Source: Dryomyza anilis
Lineage: Eukaryota; Arthropoda; Insecta; Diptera; Dryomyzidae
NCBI GenBank assembly: GCA_951804985.1
Contig: OX638135.1
Location: 34,071,116-34,135,115 of the forward strand
DNA: 64,000 nt
Direction of reading: 5' to 3'
Shown: positions 44,874 to 56,235 of the stretch, piece by piece
Layout: each line of letters begins with the position of its first letter
Position numbering within the stretch: position 1 is the stretch's first letter
Made by a program: the position numbers and the translations under genes
Notes under the pieces: model-generated
What the model was told of the DNA's origin: nothing
The model's database searches: none
The model's input: only the letters and a program-made list of their open reading frames with translations

Positions 44874-45165
44874 TGGTTACCTAATTATCGGTGGCATATA
44901 AAATTGATGCATATACTCTATTTCTTCTAACGTTTGTTAAACTCTCTCCCAAATATACTCCTGGCTGAATTTCCTGTTTGTGCAACAAAACTATAGGAAT
45001 TCTTGTTCTTAACGGCAGTGATACAACCATGGCTATTCTGGGCTGTACCCAGATTTGTTGATTAAAATTTATATTTTCTATGTCTTGTAATGATTTTAAT
45101 GGAATTTTAACAAGATGATTTTTGCCTTCATCAAAAAATGTAATTTTTTTTATTTAACGCATTTA

Positions 45166-45588
45166 TTATAGATTGTCACGCCCGACTATTCCATCTGCTG
45201 GTACCCCTTGTTCAAGTGACACAACGTGTAGCGTTAAACTCAGATTTTCTATGTTTGTGTGCTGAATCTTAGTGGAGCCTAAGGTACTAACGCATCCACC
45301 AAAAGCACCACTCAGATCCTTCTGAATATTTTTATTAAAATTCGGCAAATGTGCCATCCTATTTTCTTTAATCAGGCTGGTCTCAGCTCCAGAATCCACT
45401 AAAAGAGTAATCGTATCGGATATCTTGAAACATTCTCCATGCCGGTTAAATATTTTACGATGCATGTCTAATTGTGAAGTTAATTTTATTTTTCTCGACA
45501 TAAATTTACTCTTAAAATTAGCAATTGAAGACAATTTAATTTTACCAATCGTGAATTTATTATACATTTCTGACGATAGAACGCACAT
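45166..45588 (-). pseudogene. D family aspartic protease (second block)
   Basis: ITLLVDSGAETSLIKENRM contains the active-site Asp-Ser-Gly-Ala, and DGIVGRDNL corresponds to the conserved flap/closing motif (usually GxxGRDFL). The frame is open for 140 codons, upstream of ~290 bases of pol leader that encode NFNQQIWVQPRIAMVVSLPL. The protease would cut the Gag-Pol precursor. Confidence 0.8.
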
Positions 45589-45640
45589 AGCGCTAATAAT
45601 AAAAAGAAATATTCAAATTACTTCATTACAAATTATACTC

Positions 45641-46160
45641 GCCCCTGTACAGTCTTGCCAGACGTTTGATCTACAATTCTCAGATTTTCAGGGCAGTTAA
45701 TTACGACTTTCTTTTTATTTGATTTACTTTTGATTTTATTATTCTTGATTTTAATATTTTTAACTTCCGAATCAATTGGTTTTACTTTCTTTACTTTATT
45801 TGTTTTTTTTATAATTTGTTTATTTTTAATTTCCTTAATTCCTATATTCTGTTGATTATTCGTGTCAAGTTGTGTATTATTACTATTTAGTTCATTATAT
45901 GTTTTTGTTGGAATATTTCTATCTTCATTAATATGTATTTTTACTTTTTGTTCTACATCTTCTGCGTTAATAATATTCGCTGTTTTATTTTGTTGTAGTT
46001 TGCTATTTGGAACTTCTACAACTACTGGCCTTACTACACTATTTGCTAAGGGTCCCCAGTTTAGTGGCCTTGACTTGGCCCCTGGTAGTTTCCCTGCGGA
46101 GTGCTATTATTGTACCATGCATCATATTTGCGTTTGGATTAAAAGAATTTCTTAAATTAT
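45641..46160 (-). pseudogene. D family gag C-terminus (second block), Lys/Asn-rich
   Basis: An ATG-less open frame of ~150 codons runs from about 46,096 to 45,641: PGAKSRPLNWGPLANSVVRP, then NKTANIINAEDVEQKV, a long Lys/Asn-rich stretch and VINCPENLRIVDQTSGKTVQ before the stop. It has no zinc knuckle, as in many errantivirus gags with basic C-termini. The N-terminal capsid part is absent on the 5' side, where env tail sequence and a hAT-like MITE occur. Confidence 0.65.
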
Positions 46161-46251
46161 TTAATGTGGTGTAAATTATGTGGTATAAATTTCGTTTATA
46201 TATATTTTTAATTAAGAGTAACAAAAAAAAAATAAGTGAGTTTATATTAGT

Positions 46252-47414
46252 CAAGGATTGAAACCTAAACGAATAACGGTTTCGATTTCGGTTTCCTTTT
46301 TTTCCGCGTTTCGGTTTCGGTTACGGTTTCAGTTTTAGGTTTTTATTACGAACCGGTTTCGGGATACCGGTTCCAAGTTACGGTTTCGGTTTTGATTTCG
46401 GTTTTTGTATAAAATTTCTTTTTTTCCATTTCAAATAATTTAACATTGTTTATATTGCGCTAAGTTATGTTCAAATTGTTATATTGGGGTAAAGTGGGAA
46501 ACGTAATTTAACAATATTTGTTGTTATTTTAGTGAAAATATTGTGTTATATGAATTATTTAATTGATTTCGCCTAGAAAAAACTTCAATCGTGACCACAA
46601 GTCAATGAAAAGTAACATTTTGACTTCACCTGAGATATGATCTGAATTGCAGAGGAGAGCCGAGATGCGAACCTTAAATAAAAGCAAGAAGAATACATTG
46701 GTAAATGTTCTTAAACTTCATAAAAAGAAGAAGAATTATGTACAATTTCCATCCATAAAACCAAAGAAATTAAATTTCAACAATTCAGTGAATTGCAATA
46801 TCTGCAAATAAATATCTGCCTTTAAATTAGCAATTTTATTTTCGGTATTAGTTACTAATTTTTTCTTATATTGTTTTTTTGTTACCTTATTATAAGTATC
46901 CTTAATATATATGTCCGAAATTTATGTGTTTTGAAAAAATCATTCAAAAACCAATTAAACTCAGACTTATAAATGGTATTCTATTGAATAGATCCTTTAA
47001 AAGAATTTAAAAAGTATTCAAATGAACTTTTCAAAACTTGTCCCACTTTATTTTACTAATACAATAAATAAAAAAACAATATAATTCCAAATGTAATCAG
47101 TTTTTAACAAAAAAATTTTGCTTTGAGTTGCTGGTGTTTTGTTGTTAAGTCGATTTTCCGCTACACAAATTAATTAAAAAAAAAACAAATTTTAGACCAA
47201 AGACTGTTATTTGGAAACAATTTGGAAACAATAAAATATGTTTTTCAGTTTCTTGTTATGCTTTTTTAAAAACCGTTTTAAACCGGTATAAAACTGAAAC
47301 CGTTTATTTTGGTTTTGGATATCAGTTAATTTCTGATTTTCGTATAGCGGTTTCGGTTTTAAAAATGAAACGGTTTTAAATGGATATCGGTTTCGGTTAC
47401 GGTTTCAATCCTTG
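46252..47414. mobile_element. hAT-like MITE with CAAGGATTGAAACC ends, copy 1 (1,163 bp)
   Basis: Perfect 14-bp inverted ends CAAGGATTGAAACC / GGTTTCAATCCTTG, flanked by an exact 8-bp duplication ATATTAGT (46,244-46,251 and 47,415-47,422). Subterminal zones are packed with CGGTTTCGGTTACGGTTTC-like motifs, also in the inverted direction near the right end (47,270-47,400). No transposase. A 2,066-bp sibling is at 58,734-60,799. It sits between the env tail and the second gag of D. Confidence 0.92.
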
Positions 47415-47422
47415 ATATTAGT

Positions 47423-47658
47423 TATTAAGTTTTGATCTTTACTTATCTAATACTTAATTAATATTAGTAATTGATAGTTGTAATTTCGAATTATATATAA
47501 TAACAACCTGGTCCCGATATTTTCGTTGCTGACTGCTGCTGTACCGCGATAGTAGTTTCATGCGTTGTTGTTGTTTCTGACGTATTGGCTTCTATTTCAA
47601 GTGACTTCGTTCTTTGACTTGCTTGGTTTTGAATTGTCGAGTAAAAATGTATTTATAT
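47423..47658 (-). pseudogene. Errantivirus env cytoplasmic tail (element D)
   Basis: Minus-strand frame after the pogo-like MITE: STIQNQASQRTKSLEIEANT, then SETTTTHETTIAVQQQSATK and a stop near 47,493. It is the continuation of the env at 49,231-49,847 beyond the inserted MITE. Sequence to 47,423 is AT-rich untranslated region. Confidence 0.5.
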
Positions 47659-47784
47659 TAGGGGGGGATATCGGGGCTAAGTCGACATCGGGGCAAAGTC
47701 AACTTTTGCTTTAAAACGCGAATGGGATGTCAGATCAACTTCAAATTGATACTGTACACGTAACATTATATGCTGCTGTTTTTT

Positions 47785-48484
47785 TGTTTTTATACCCTAC
47801 ACTAAGAGTGAAAGGGTATATTCAGTTTGGTACGCCGTTTGTAACACCCAGAAGGAAGCATCTCCGGTATGGAAAAGTATATATATTCTTGATCAGCATG
47901 ACCTCCTGAGTCGATTTAGCTGTCTGTCTGTCTGTCTGTCCGTCTGTTGAAATCCCTACTACTTTTAAAATTGAAGAGCTAGATAAATGAAACTTATAAC
48001 TTAGATTACTAATATACCTACGCTGTATGTGCGAAAAAATTGGCAAGATCGGTTCATTGTGACCTTTGATCCGACCACTTATGTTCAAATACCTCATATA
48101 AAATGCACATGTAAAGATCAATTTTTATGTATACGTGCTTAGGTAAACTTTTTTGGTCAAATATATATTGACATCATGCTCAAATACATGATAATAATGT
48201 TTTCCGGCGAAAAGACTTGTGGTTCACAAAAAAAAATCGAAATTCGGTACACCTACCCATTTGTAAATATGGGTATCAAATGAATGGAAATTCTTCAGCG
48301 ATTGAATGTTTGTAGTTATTTTCAGGATTCGTATACCCTGGTGACCTATATATCACTTTGAATGGTAACCACACATATGTGTAGGGTATTTATAGTCGAC
48401 TTAGACCGACTATAATTTTGATAATCCTAACTATCATAATAACACCTACTTTAAAATTTCCCATGTGATCTAACCTTCCCAACT
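47785..48484. mobile_element. mini-me/DINE-like repeat element, copy 2
   Basis: TATACCCTACACTAAGAGTG at the start, TGGAAAAGTATATATATTCT and TTGATCAGCATGAC, a GTCTGTCTGTCTGTCTGTCC block near 47,925, GTGTAGGGTATTTATAGTCG and GACCGACTATAA, ending with CTAACCTTCCCAACTG: the same modules in the same order as 38,510-39,287. Confidence 0.75.
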
Positions 48485-48676
48485 GTTTTTTTTTGGAATA
48501 TCTACTAAGATACACAGCACTCAGACAGACTATATCCATTGTACTGTGAAATCTATTCCCTACAATTTTGTGGTTAATATCACCACGAGCGCCCATGCCC
48601 AAGCCGGGATTCGAACCCGAGACCATCAGAATGCAAGACCAGCGCGCTACCTCTGGGCTGCTAAGGCCGGCATATG
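48485..48676 (-). mobile_element. tRNA-derived SINE with a LOA LINE 3' tail
   Basis: On the minus strand the head has an A box-like TAGCAGCCCAGAGGTAGCGC and a B box GGGTTCGAATCCC (48,605-48,617 on the plus strand). A ~60-base middle follows, then the tail CACAGTACAATGGATATAG with CTGTCTGAGTGCTGTG, and an A run (T run on plus at 48,485-48,494). The tail matches the LOA LINE end at 14,749-14,785 at about nine of ten positions, including the hairpin arms. This implies that LOA enzymes mobilised it. The tRNA head is not a functional tRNA gene. Confidence 0.82.
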
Positions 48677-49230
48677 CCACTGTTACCAAAGAAAATAAAT
48701 CCATTTTGTGCCTGAACTTCAGGTTTTATGTAATAAAATGTATTTTTTGACTCCAAAAGTTACATATTGATTACGCAGTAAACTTGTACTTGCCATTAAA
48801 GTTTTGATTATTTATATATTTTGTTGTGAGTTTTATGTTAAGAGGTTCACTTATCATGTCGTGTGGATTTTTATTTTATTTTTCCATTCAATTCGCATTT
48901 GTATGCCAATAATATTAGACCAAGTCTCGTGGGAAAAAGTCGTCACATAAGCATTTGGTCAAAGTAGAATTCAACCAAATTGAAAGATATCAGCAAAAAT
49001 GTGCATTCGCGGGAAAAGTGGGTAGTGTTGACTTTACCCCAGCTTATTTTCAGAAGCAGGTTTGAGGTTGTGTCGCATTTGGATTTGATTCGTGGAAACT
49101 AAATATTGTAGATCTTTACAGCTTATGGAACATTTTTAGCTAATGAATCAATCTATCCAACTGTATTATTATTTTTGTCCTATGTCATTGATATGGTGAT
49201 CAAAATTAGCTCTGAAAAAAAAGTGTCGAC

Positions 49231-49847
49231 TTAGCCCCGGTCTCCCCTACATATGCTGCTATTTCTATTATTAATATCAGCATTAATATGTAGTAAGACA
49301 TTTATTTTTACGATTAAGTATTCTTTGCGTTCTTGGTTATCAGTTATCAATTGTACTAATAATTCGTCGAAATCCCGATGACCATCTCTTAATGCTGATC
49401 TTATTTTGCTGTAATCTGAAACCAAGATCGGTAACGGTGTTTGTGATCTATTTGAATACGGTAATGATGACCAATTGCCTTGTAGATTTTCTATCATAAC
49501 CGTATGTTCTTCCTTCTTGTATGTTATATTCATAATGCTTTGATGTGTAAACTCGTATGGTAGTATCATTTCTTTGTTGTGTAGGTTGCAAGCTTCATTT
49601 ATGGACATCCAACCCAGGCCGGATAGTGTCAATGTGGCCATATTTCACCCACAAACTGTTTTGAAAAATGCTGTTGTATTGAATTTATTCAACCAAGTGT
49701 TTGGTGTCCATAGTTTAACTACTAGGCCTGAACTCCTTTTGATTGCAACATGTTCACATCTGTTTTGTGTTGAATCAGCGCGACTTCACATAGTGTATTG
49801 CCAGTTGTTAGCATGGTGCCTGGTCGTTTACAATGTGTAATTTCTTT
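49231..49847 (-). pseudogene. Errantivirus env (element D), middle and membrane-proximal part
   Basis: After a frameshift in the first ~100 bases (HCKRPGTML..., then CEHVAIKRSSGLVVKLW) and one stop, a frame of ~135 codons reads ATLTLSGLGWMSINEACNLH, NKEMILPYEFTHQSIMNITY and SDYSKIRSALRDGHRDFDEL. A hydrophobic anchor (YYILMLILIIEIAAYV) is present one frame over at about 49,250-49,300. Blocks are the same as in the env at 18,927-19,431 and 26,524-27,104. It is cut at 49,248 by a pogo-like MITE and at 49,847 by a Jockey-like LINE. Confidence 0.72.
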
Positions 49848-49875
49848 GTCCACATCATGCACTTGTGCTTTCTTT

Positions 49876-50348
49876 ATAGGAGTCCGAATTTAGATAGGGT
49901 TTCCACCTGTAATAAGCTGGATGCCTTATCTGATTCGATCTCAAATATATTGGAGCAATTTCCAGGCAGTGAAATTGTTGTTGCCGGCGATTTTAATGTG
50001 CACAACGCCACATGGTTGAGCCACTCGGGTCTATAAACACAGGAGGGTTGTTATGTTGAGCTTTTTGCCGAGTGCAACCAACTCACTCAAATGGTGAAGG
50101 AGCCGACGTATTTTCCACGCGTCGGCGGGCAAAGCCCAAAAGTCCTAGACCTTTTTCTGACTTCACATCATCAAAAATATGATGTAAAAGTCCTTGCACC
50201 TCTTGGTAATTCCAACCACTGTACTGTTTCCGCTGAGTTTTCGTATTCTAGTTTACGCGCCTCTTCGATTAAAGCCCCGAAGAGGAATGTATGGCTTTAC
50301 GAAAAAGCAAATTGGGTTGCGTTAAATGATTTTTTTTCGCAACTTTAA
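49876..50348 (+). pseudogene. Jockey-like LINE endonuclease, C-terminal half
   Basis: LYRSPNLDRVSTCNKLDALS, then SEIVVAGDFNVHNATWL with the catalytic Asp-Asn pair, a stop at about 50,037, then PRVGGQSPKVLDLFLTSHH and PLGNSNHCTVSAEF. The final motif usually reads Ser-Asp-His; here Asp is Asn. It is followed by a linker with two frame breaks. Confidence 0.78.
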
Positions 50349-52429
50349 TTGGAAATTGTGTTTCGCTGACAGAGACATAAATGCTGCGGCTTTAATGGTA
50401 CAAAATATTATTTTATTAGGTATGCGGTCCTTCATACCTTCTAAGCATTAAACCTAAGGACCACTCTTGGTTTAATGAGACTTGCAGGATTGCAGTCAGG
50501 TCGAAAGAGGAAGCCTTTCAGACTTGGCGTTCTAACAAGAATGCTGATACTGAAAGACTTCGTATACAGGCTAGGAATCGCTGTAATGCCGTGATCTCGC
50601 GCGAAAAGTTTCTTCACGAACAAAACGCGCGCAAAAAGGTCCTACTCTATCACAGGGGTAGTAAAAATTTCTGGTCATTTGTAAAAAGGGTGAAGAATCA
50701 GACGACATCGTCTACTCCAACTCTTAGTATGAATGGCCAGACCTTCACTGACCCGGTTGATAAAGCTAATCTCTTGGCAGAATTATTTGCAAATAATTCA
50801 ACGCTCCCAGATAGTAATCAACCACTGCCTGTCGTCGATTTTGTTTCTTCTGCAATGCCGGAGATACATTTTCGAACTCGAGCAGTTAAAAAGGTTTTAG
50901 AAAACCTCAACATTAACAAAGCCTCTGGGCCAGATGGCATATCTGCCCATGTCTTGAAGAAGTGCGCGTCAACGCTGGCTTGTCCGTTGCGTAACCTTTT
51001 CAACATCTCCTACACGACAGGAGATTTACCATCTTGTTGGAAGGTTGCTAATGTCCAGCCAGTTCCGAAAAAGGGCGAGACCACGAACCCTGCCAATTAC
51101 CGACCCATTGCAATATGCTCTGCACTCTCCAAGGTAATGGAGAGCGTAATTAACTTCCACTTTGTGAACTATCTTGAGCACAACGAATTGCTCAGTGACC
51201 GACAATACGGTTTCCGTAGGACCAGATCCACAGGTGACTTGATGGCGGTCCTCTCCGAAAAGTGGAATAATTGTGTTCACCTTTTCGGGGAGAGCAAGGC
51301 TGTTGCTCTTGATATCTCCAAGGCTTTTGATCGAGTGTGGCATAAAGCCCTCGTTTCAAAACTAATTGCATATGGTGTTGGTGAATCTTTTACTCGATGG
51401 ATATCGAGTTTTCTCCAGGATCGTTCAATACGAGTTGCGATGGATGGTGTTCTTTCGGAACAACATTTCATTAATTCTGGAGTTCCGCAGGGTTCCGTCC
51501 TATCCCCGTCCCTATTTCTGGTATTTATCAATGACCTTCTGTCATTGACCCAGAACCCAATCCATTCCTTTGCAGATGATAGCAACATTTGTCATTCATA
51601 CTCGCTCAAAAAGCGCCCAACCTCTTTGGAGATTGAGAGTAAAAGACGCACTATGAATGACACACTCAATAATGACCTTAAAACAATCTCCGAGTGGGGT
51701 CTTGCAAATAGAGTTGATTTTAATGCACGCAAGACCCAATGTTGTCTGTTATCTCACAAAAGAATGGATTCAACCCTACCTCCCCTTAATATGGGTGCTG
51801 TGGATATTGCAGAGTCAGCTGCTCTTGACGTTCTGGGCATATAAGTTCAATGTGAACTCCTTTGGAATGATCACATATTTGACGTGTCGAAAGGGTCGGC
51901 CAAGTGCCTCGGTTTTTTAAAACGGTGTAAGACATACTTCACTCCTGCTGACTTGCGCACTGTCTGCACCACCTATATTCGGCCTAAGATGGAATACAAT
52001 TCGCACATATGGGCAGGGGCTTCAAAATCTTCTTTGGAGTTCCTGGATCGAATCCAACAGCGTGCAATATATTTAATAGGGGATGAAAATATTTCATCCT
52101 CTATTGGTTCTCTTGAGCACCGAAGGACCGTAGGGTGTGTAAGCCTGTTCTATAGGTATTACAATGGTAAGTGTTCGAGGGAAATACATGGCCTGATTCC
52201 ACCAGGTCGTGTGTCCTCTCGTTCTACTCGGGCATCGAACCAAGCCCACCCCTTCGTAATTCACTCGGCTCTCAATAGAACCACGCATTACCGAGAGAAT
52301 TCGTTCTTCAGTCGCACGATACGTTTGTGGAACAATCTCCCTGCGTCTGTTTTTCCCGACATTTTTCATATTGGCAAGTTCAAAACAAACATTCACCGAC
52401 ACTACTCCATCTTTCCACCCTCCATTTAA
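50349..52429 (+). pseudogene. Jockey-like LINE reverse transcriptase
   Basis: A frame at 50,591-51,844 carries the palm entry KASGPDGISAHVLKKCA, CWKVANVQPVPKKGETTNPA, NYRPIAICSALSKVMESVIN, DRQYGFRRTRSTGDLMAVLS, AVALDISKAFDRVWHKALVS (first catalytic Asp), SGVPQGSVLSPSLFLVFIND and IHSFADDSNICHSY (catalytic FADD, typical of this group). A stop at 51,842 and a frameshift precede the C-terminal part (51,884-52,429): KCLGFLKRCKTYFTPADLRT, YIRPKMEYNSHIWAGASKSS, HYRENSFFSRTIRLWNNLPA. One or two lesions separate it from an intact gene. Confidence 0.88.
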
Positions 52430-52543
52430 CCTATCATCCCTTCTTACGATCAACACTGTGTATTGCATGAATAGGGGGCATCCCCTGAGCGTTGGTTAAT
52501 TTGTAAAAAAAAAAAAAAAAAATCTTTTTGGGTATTGGTTAAA

Positions 52544-53206
52544 TTATATGTATCCATCATGAATAGTAAATGACTTAACTTGTTGGTTTATTTTTTCATT
52601 GATGTATTCTTGTTTCTTATTGTTATGTTTAACACATTTTGTAAATTCCTTCAAGGAATTCAGTAAAGTTTCTGCTATCTTGTTATAATTTGATGAAAAC
52701 ACCGCAATTTGTCTTTTCATAATTTCGTATGTTTTATGTTCATTATAATCAATATTATTGAGATATTTATAGATAGTCTCTCTTTCATTATTGTCCATCA
52801 GTCCAAAAGCCCAGTTGAGTCCTTCGCCAATGAAATTGAGTGATCTCTTTCGTCGGTTACTTTTTATTGTGCGCTTAATTATTTCATAATTTTTCTGTAG
52901 CGTGGCTATTATTGCCATGGTTTCCTGTGTTGCTGCTAAACATGATCTTTTTATGCTGGGTCCATTTACATTGGTGCTCATTTGTTCGCACATTGTATTT
53001 GCCGTAATTATGTATTTGTTTGTCAGCTCCAGGAAATCATTCATTTATAGCGGTTTAAATTTAGCTATTATCGTCCATTCATCATTATAGAACAAAACAT
53101 CAGTTGTCTTCTCAAATAATAATCTTGTATCATTAATTGATGTCTGCGTGATGTTGACTGCTTCATTGGCTGCCAACAGCAGGACCAGTGTGGCAATTCT
53201 AATCAT
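52544..53206 (-). pseudogene. Errantivirus env (element D), N-terminal part with furin-type site
   Basis: The start is at 53,204-53,206, with a signal peptide (MIRIATLVLLLAANEAVNIT). One in-frame stop follows residue ~53, then NDFLELTNKYIITANTMCEQ. At about 52,845-52,860 there is an intact basic cleavage site of the Arg-x-Lys-Arg type (SNRRKR) directly before SLNFIGEGLNWAFGLMD, as in errantivirus/baculovirus F-like fusion proteins. A helical region follows up to 52,544, where the Jockey-like LINE interrupts. The gene is not functional. The env continues at 49,847. Confidence 0.78.
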
Positions 53207-54301
53207 TATATTGGTTTCGTTCTTTATTGCCTATCGTACAAAGAAAAAGGGAAGAAATTCCCTCTTTCCCTCTTTAATGCAAATTGTTTTCTTTAGAATC
53301 CCAGTAGTACATGGTTAAATGCAAGTCATATTAAATAATACTTAACTATTTACTCATGCATTAACTAAGAATTTTTTAAGTATTAGGAAATAAGCGCGCG
53401 CGATTTCTTAGCATTACATAAATGTATTTGCTAAATTAAGTTGTTAAATATTTAATTTTGTACACCTCAACTGTACCTATTTATTTTCATTATCATGTAA
53501 TGATGAATTTAAAACGTTTGTTAGTTGCTAGATTTTTTATTTTTTTTCAAACATGCATATCTGCATTAACATATTTAGTTTCATGAATGAACATTGTGTT
53601 AACGATACAAAATATTAGACAGTTTGTCACTGCACTACCGTATCTCATTTCATTTCCAGTTAGTTAGTGGCTTCTGCCTGTAAAGTGCTGAAGTGCATTT
53701 AATCGATTGGAATTTGAATGTTTTCAAGCCTTCTATATTAATATGAGCTGGAATCATTGTGCTCTATGTGCAATGAACTTGTTTGTTTAAAATGCCATTG
53801 AGGTAGGTACTGACCTATTGCAATTTTAATGACAACGTAATTTTCTTATACTTTGCGAATTCGTACCGCAAATAATAATTTGCTTTTGTTACTTAATTTG
53901 TTTTGATTCAATGCTAGTCATCTTCAATTAATACATAGTTATTTTCTTTGCGATTTTTTTCCGCAAATATTACATGAACATTTATTTATAACACAGTGCG
54001 GCAAAATGACATATTTTTTAATTGATCTCCGATTTGTTTTTATATTATGCTTCTATGTGGTCTGCCTATAAAAAGTGTAGTATAAACGAGTCTAGGTTAC
54101 TCGCTATGGGGTCCTAAAGGGTTCAAAGGATAACCAACATTGTTCGTCATTTTGTTGCGAAATGATTCATAGTACATTTTGAAGTCTAAGGAGCGATTAT
54201 AGGGAACTTCCTAAGGATGATTTCAACTAAATATTGATGCAATTTTCATTGCACTAAAATAATTGTAATAATATATTTCCTGTTGCAGTCAGTGTTTTTT
54301 T
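53207..54301. other. Pol-env spacer of element D, no gene seen
   Basis: About 1.1 kb of AT-rich sequence between env start and integrase end. Errantiviruses express env from a spliced RNA, so splice sites are expected here, but none can be assigned with confidence. No foreign insertion was recognised. Confidence 0.4.
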
Positions 54302-54949
54302 TTAATTTTTTTTATGTAATTTTTTCCCTTTACCCTTGATACAAATCTCAATCGTCACAGGGCTTATTATTGAAAGTACCTCGTAGGGTCCCACCCAAAC
54401 TGGTGAACATTTATTCTTCCTATTTTGATTTTTTAGTAAAATGTTATCGCCTACTTTGAAAATTATTGGGTGTATTGAGCTATCATAGCTTTGCTTAGAT
54501 TTTTCTTTGGCTCTATCTTGATTTTGTCGCACGATTTCGTGTGTGCGCTGAATTTGGTATTTTAATAGCTTGTTGCTATCATCAGTATTATATACTGGTG
54601 AGCATTTGCGTTTAAGATTGGTTGGCATTTCTAAATCATAATCGTATAAAGTATGGAAAGGCGTTTGCTCGGTGGACATATGCATTGTATTATTGTGTAT
54701 TTAGCCATTGGTCCCAGTTTGACCCATCTACTTTCGCAAAACTTCGTAAATACTCTGCTAATGGACGATGGCTTCTTTCTAAAGAGCCGTTGGCCTTGGG
54801 ATGATATGGTGTAATATGTAACTTTTTAATTCCTAACAATTTACACGTGTCCGAAAATAATTTTGAAACCAAATAAGAACCATTGTCGGTTATCATTATT
54901 TTTGGTATGTTTTGCCGTGTAATGATTTCGTCGTAAAATGCTTTTGCTA
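54302..54949 (-). pseudogene. Element D integrase, core end and C-terminal domain (first block)
   Basis: MITDNGSYLVSKLFSDTCKL (second catalytic Asp), HPKANGSLERSHRPLAEYLR (Glu) and SNWDQWLN end one frame. After a deletion or frameshift near 54,690 the sequence reads TPFHTLYDYDLEMPTNLKRK, KLLKYQIQRTHEIVRQNQDR and VGDNILLKNQNRKNKCSPVW (GPY/F-like C-terminal domain: VGPYEVLSI). The N-terminal half is at 56,241-56,445, beyond a CACTA-like MITE. Confidence 0.85.
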
Positions 54950-54954
54950 CAGTG

Positions 54955-56235
54955 CACTATGGGACAGAATCTTAGTCTAGCTCGCCGAAAATCAGAAATC
55001 AAAGTTTATTGCAGAAAGTTTAAAAATATTTTAATTTTATTAATAATTTATGAGAAACTAGAGAACAAACAAAAAATGATACACCCTAGTAAAAAAATCC
55101 TTCTGTAGGCTTGCTTAAATTGAAAAAATAAATAAGTGCTTTTCAAGAAATAAAAATGGGTTACATTAAAACTGTCATAACTCTTTCAATATATACTCCA
55201 CATGCAGAGTGTCAGTTTTATATTATTGAGAATTGAGAGAACTATCATCTTATGTATCAAAATATTCGTGTTTTTCCTGATTATCTGTCAAAAATATAAA
55301 ACAAATATTACGTGTTTTTTATACAAAAGTAGACATGGAAAAAAATGCTTCCTAATGCTCTCATAAATCTTTTTACAGACATAATGTGTGAAATGTCTTC
55401 TTTCTAACGGTGTTAAACATGCCTGCATTAGTTTGCCACACGTCATTTAAAATGAGTTTATGTGATGAGAAAAGTGCGAAATTCGTAAAATAATTTAACT
55501 AAATTTTGTAACTTTAATATGTCAGTTTTGCCTTTTCTGTCATTATAGTTGACAAAACTGGCTCATATTTGGTATGGTAGTTAATAATTGTTGTAGTCGC
55601 TGTAGCTCAGTAGTGCGTGCGTTGGACTGCGAGTCGAAAGGTCCCCGGTTCAAGCCTGGACTGGGGCTAATAACATCTTTTCATAGAAACATTTTTCTAT
55701 ACCGCGCTACCTCTCGGCAGTAAATGGCAAACCTACGAGAGTAAAGCATTGCCTATGAAAAGCTCTCATCCGCCGTTCGGATTCGGCAATAAACTGTAGG
55801 TCCCACCACTTTGAGTACAAATATAACACGCACAGCTCAAAATGGTGAGAGAGCTCGGCCTAAGTTCTTATAGGACTGTAGTTCCAAACTATTATTATTA
55901 GTTAAGAATTGTGATATGTACCTAGTATTATCAGAATATCTGTTACGATGGTCAAGTTATATAGTTTAAAAAGAATGTTAGGCGTGGCAGTTGGCCATTT
56001 ACGCCCATATTAAGCGTGGTCATGTGCAATTACAGTATGTATCTAAATACCAATTATAAACAAAATATATCATTCCAAACAAAAGTTATAGTTGTTTTAC
56101 CATTTCAATTATATGACAGGTGTTCGTGACAATGCACCAATCTTGATAATTTTCAAATTGAAATCTATTCATAGAACATGTATGCTTAGTGTAAAGTATT
56201 TACGGCGAGCTAGAACTGACTTCTGTCCCACAGTG
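54955..56235. mobile_element. CACTA/Chapaev-like MITE in the integrase gene
   Basis: Ends CACTATGGGACAGA and (reverse complement of right end) CACTGTGGGACAGA continue as ~33-bp imperfect inverted repeats reaching CTAGCTCGCCG. A 5-bp repeat CAGTG flanks it (54,950-54,954 and 56,236-56,240), and removing one copy restores the integrase frame. There is no transposase. A SINE (55,591-55,899) is nested inside. The superfamily call rests only on the terminal CACTA/CACTG bases. Confidence 0.78.
55591..55899 (+). mobile_element. tRNA-derived SINE, copy 2
   Basis: Same family as 44,291-44,600: TGTAGCTCAGTAGTGCG head with a 1-2 base change in the A box, B box GGTTCAAGCC at 55,647-55,656, the same body, and an (ATT)n tail. 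It is flanked by AGTTAATAATTG (55,579-55,590) and AGTTAAGAATTG (55,900-55,911), a 12-bp target duplication with one difference. Confidence 0.88.

Larger units (their letters stand above)
47661..49247. mobile_element. pogo/Tc1-like MITE carrying two further insertions
   Basis: Ends GGGGGGGATATCGGGGCTAA and (reverse complement of the right end) GGGGAGACCGGGGCTAAGTC share the core CGGGGCTAAGTCGACA, and TA dinucleotides flank both sides (47,659-47,660; 49,248-49,249). Just inside the left end GACATCGGGGCAAAGTCAAC is a related direct repeat. A DINE-like element (47,785-48,484) and a SINE (48,485-48,676) are nested inside. No transposase. It interrupts env of D near the membrane anchor. Confidence 0.75.
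49848..52523 (+). mobile_element. Jockey/CR1-group LINE, 5' truncated
   Basis: It contains an incomplete endonuclease, reverse transcriptase and C-terminal region on the plus strand, followed by an 18-base A tail (52,506-52,523). No RNase H or LTR is present. The 5' truncation falls within the endonuclease domain. It lies inside env of D and, by comparison with the other env, its insertion removed roughly 150 codons of target. Confidence 0.85.

Noticed and set aside
48600..48664. Possible tRNA gene on the minus strand
   Set aside because: It has pol III boxes but no closed cloverleaf ends, and it is followed by a LINE-like tail and A run, so it is a SINE head.
49832..49880. Exact target duplication for the Jockey-like LINE
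   Set aside because: Sequences before 49,848 (AATTTCTTTGT) and after the A tail (TCTTTTTGGG) are only vaguely similar, so no duplication is claimed.
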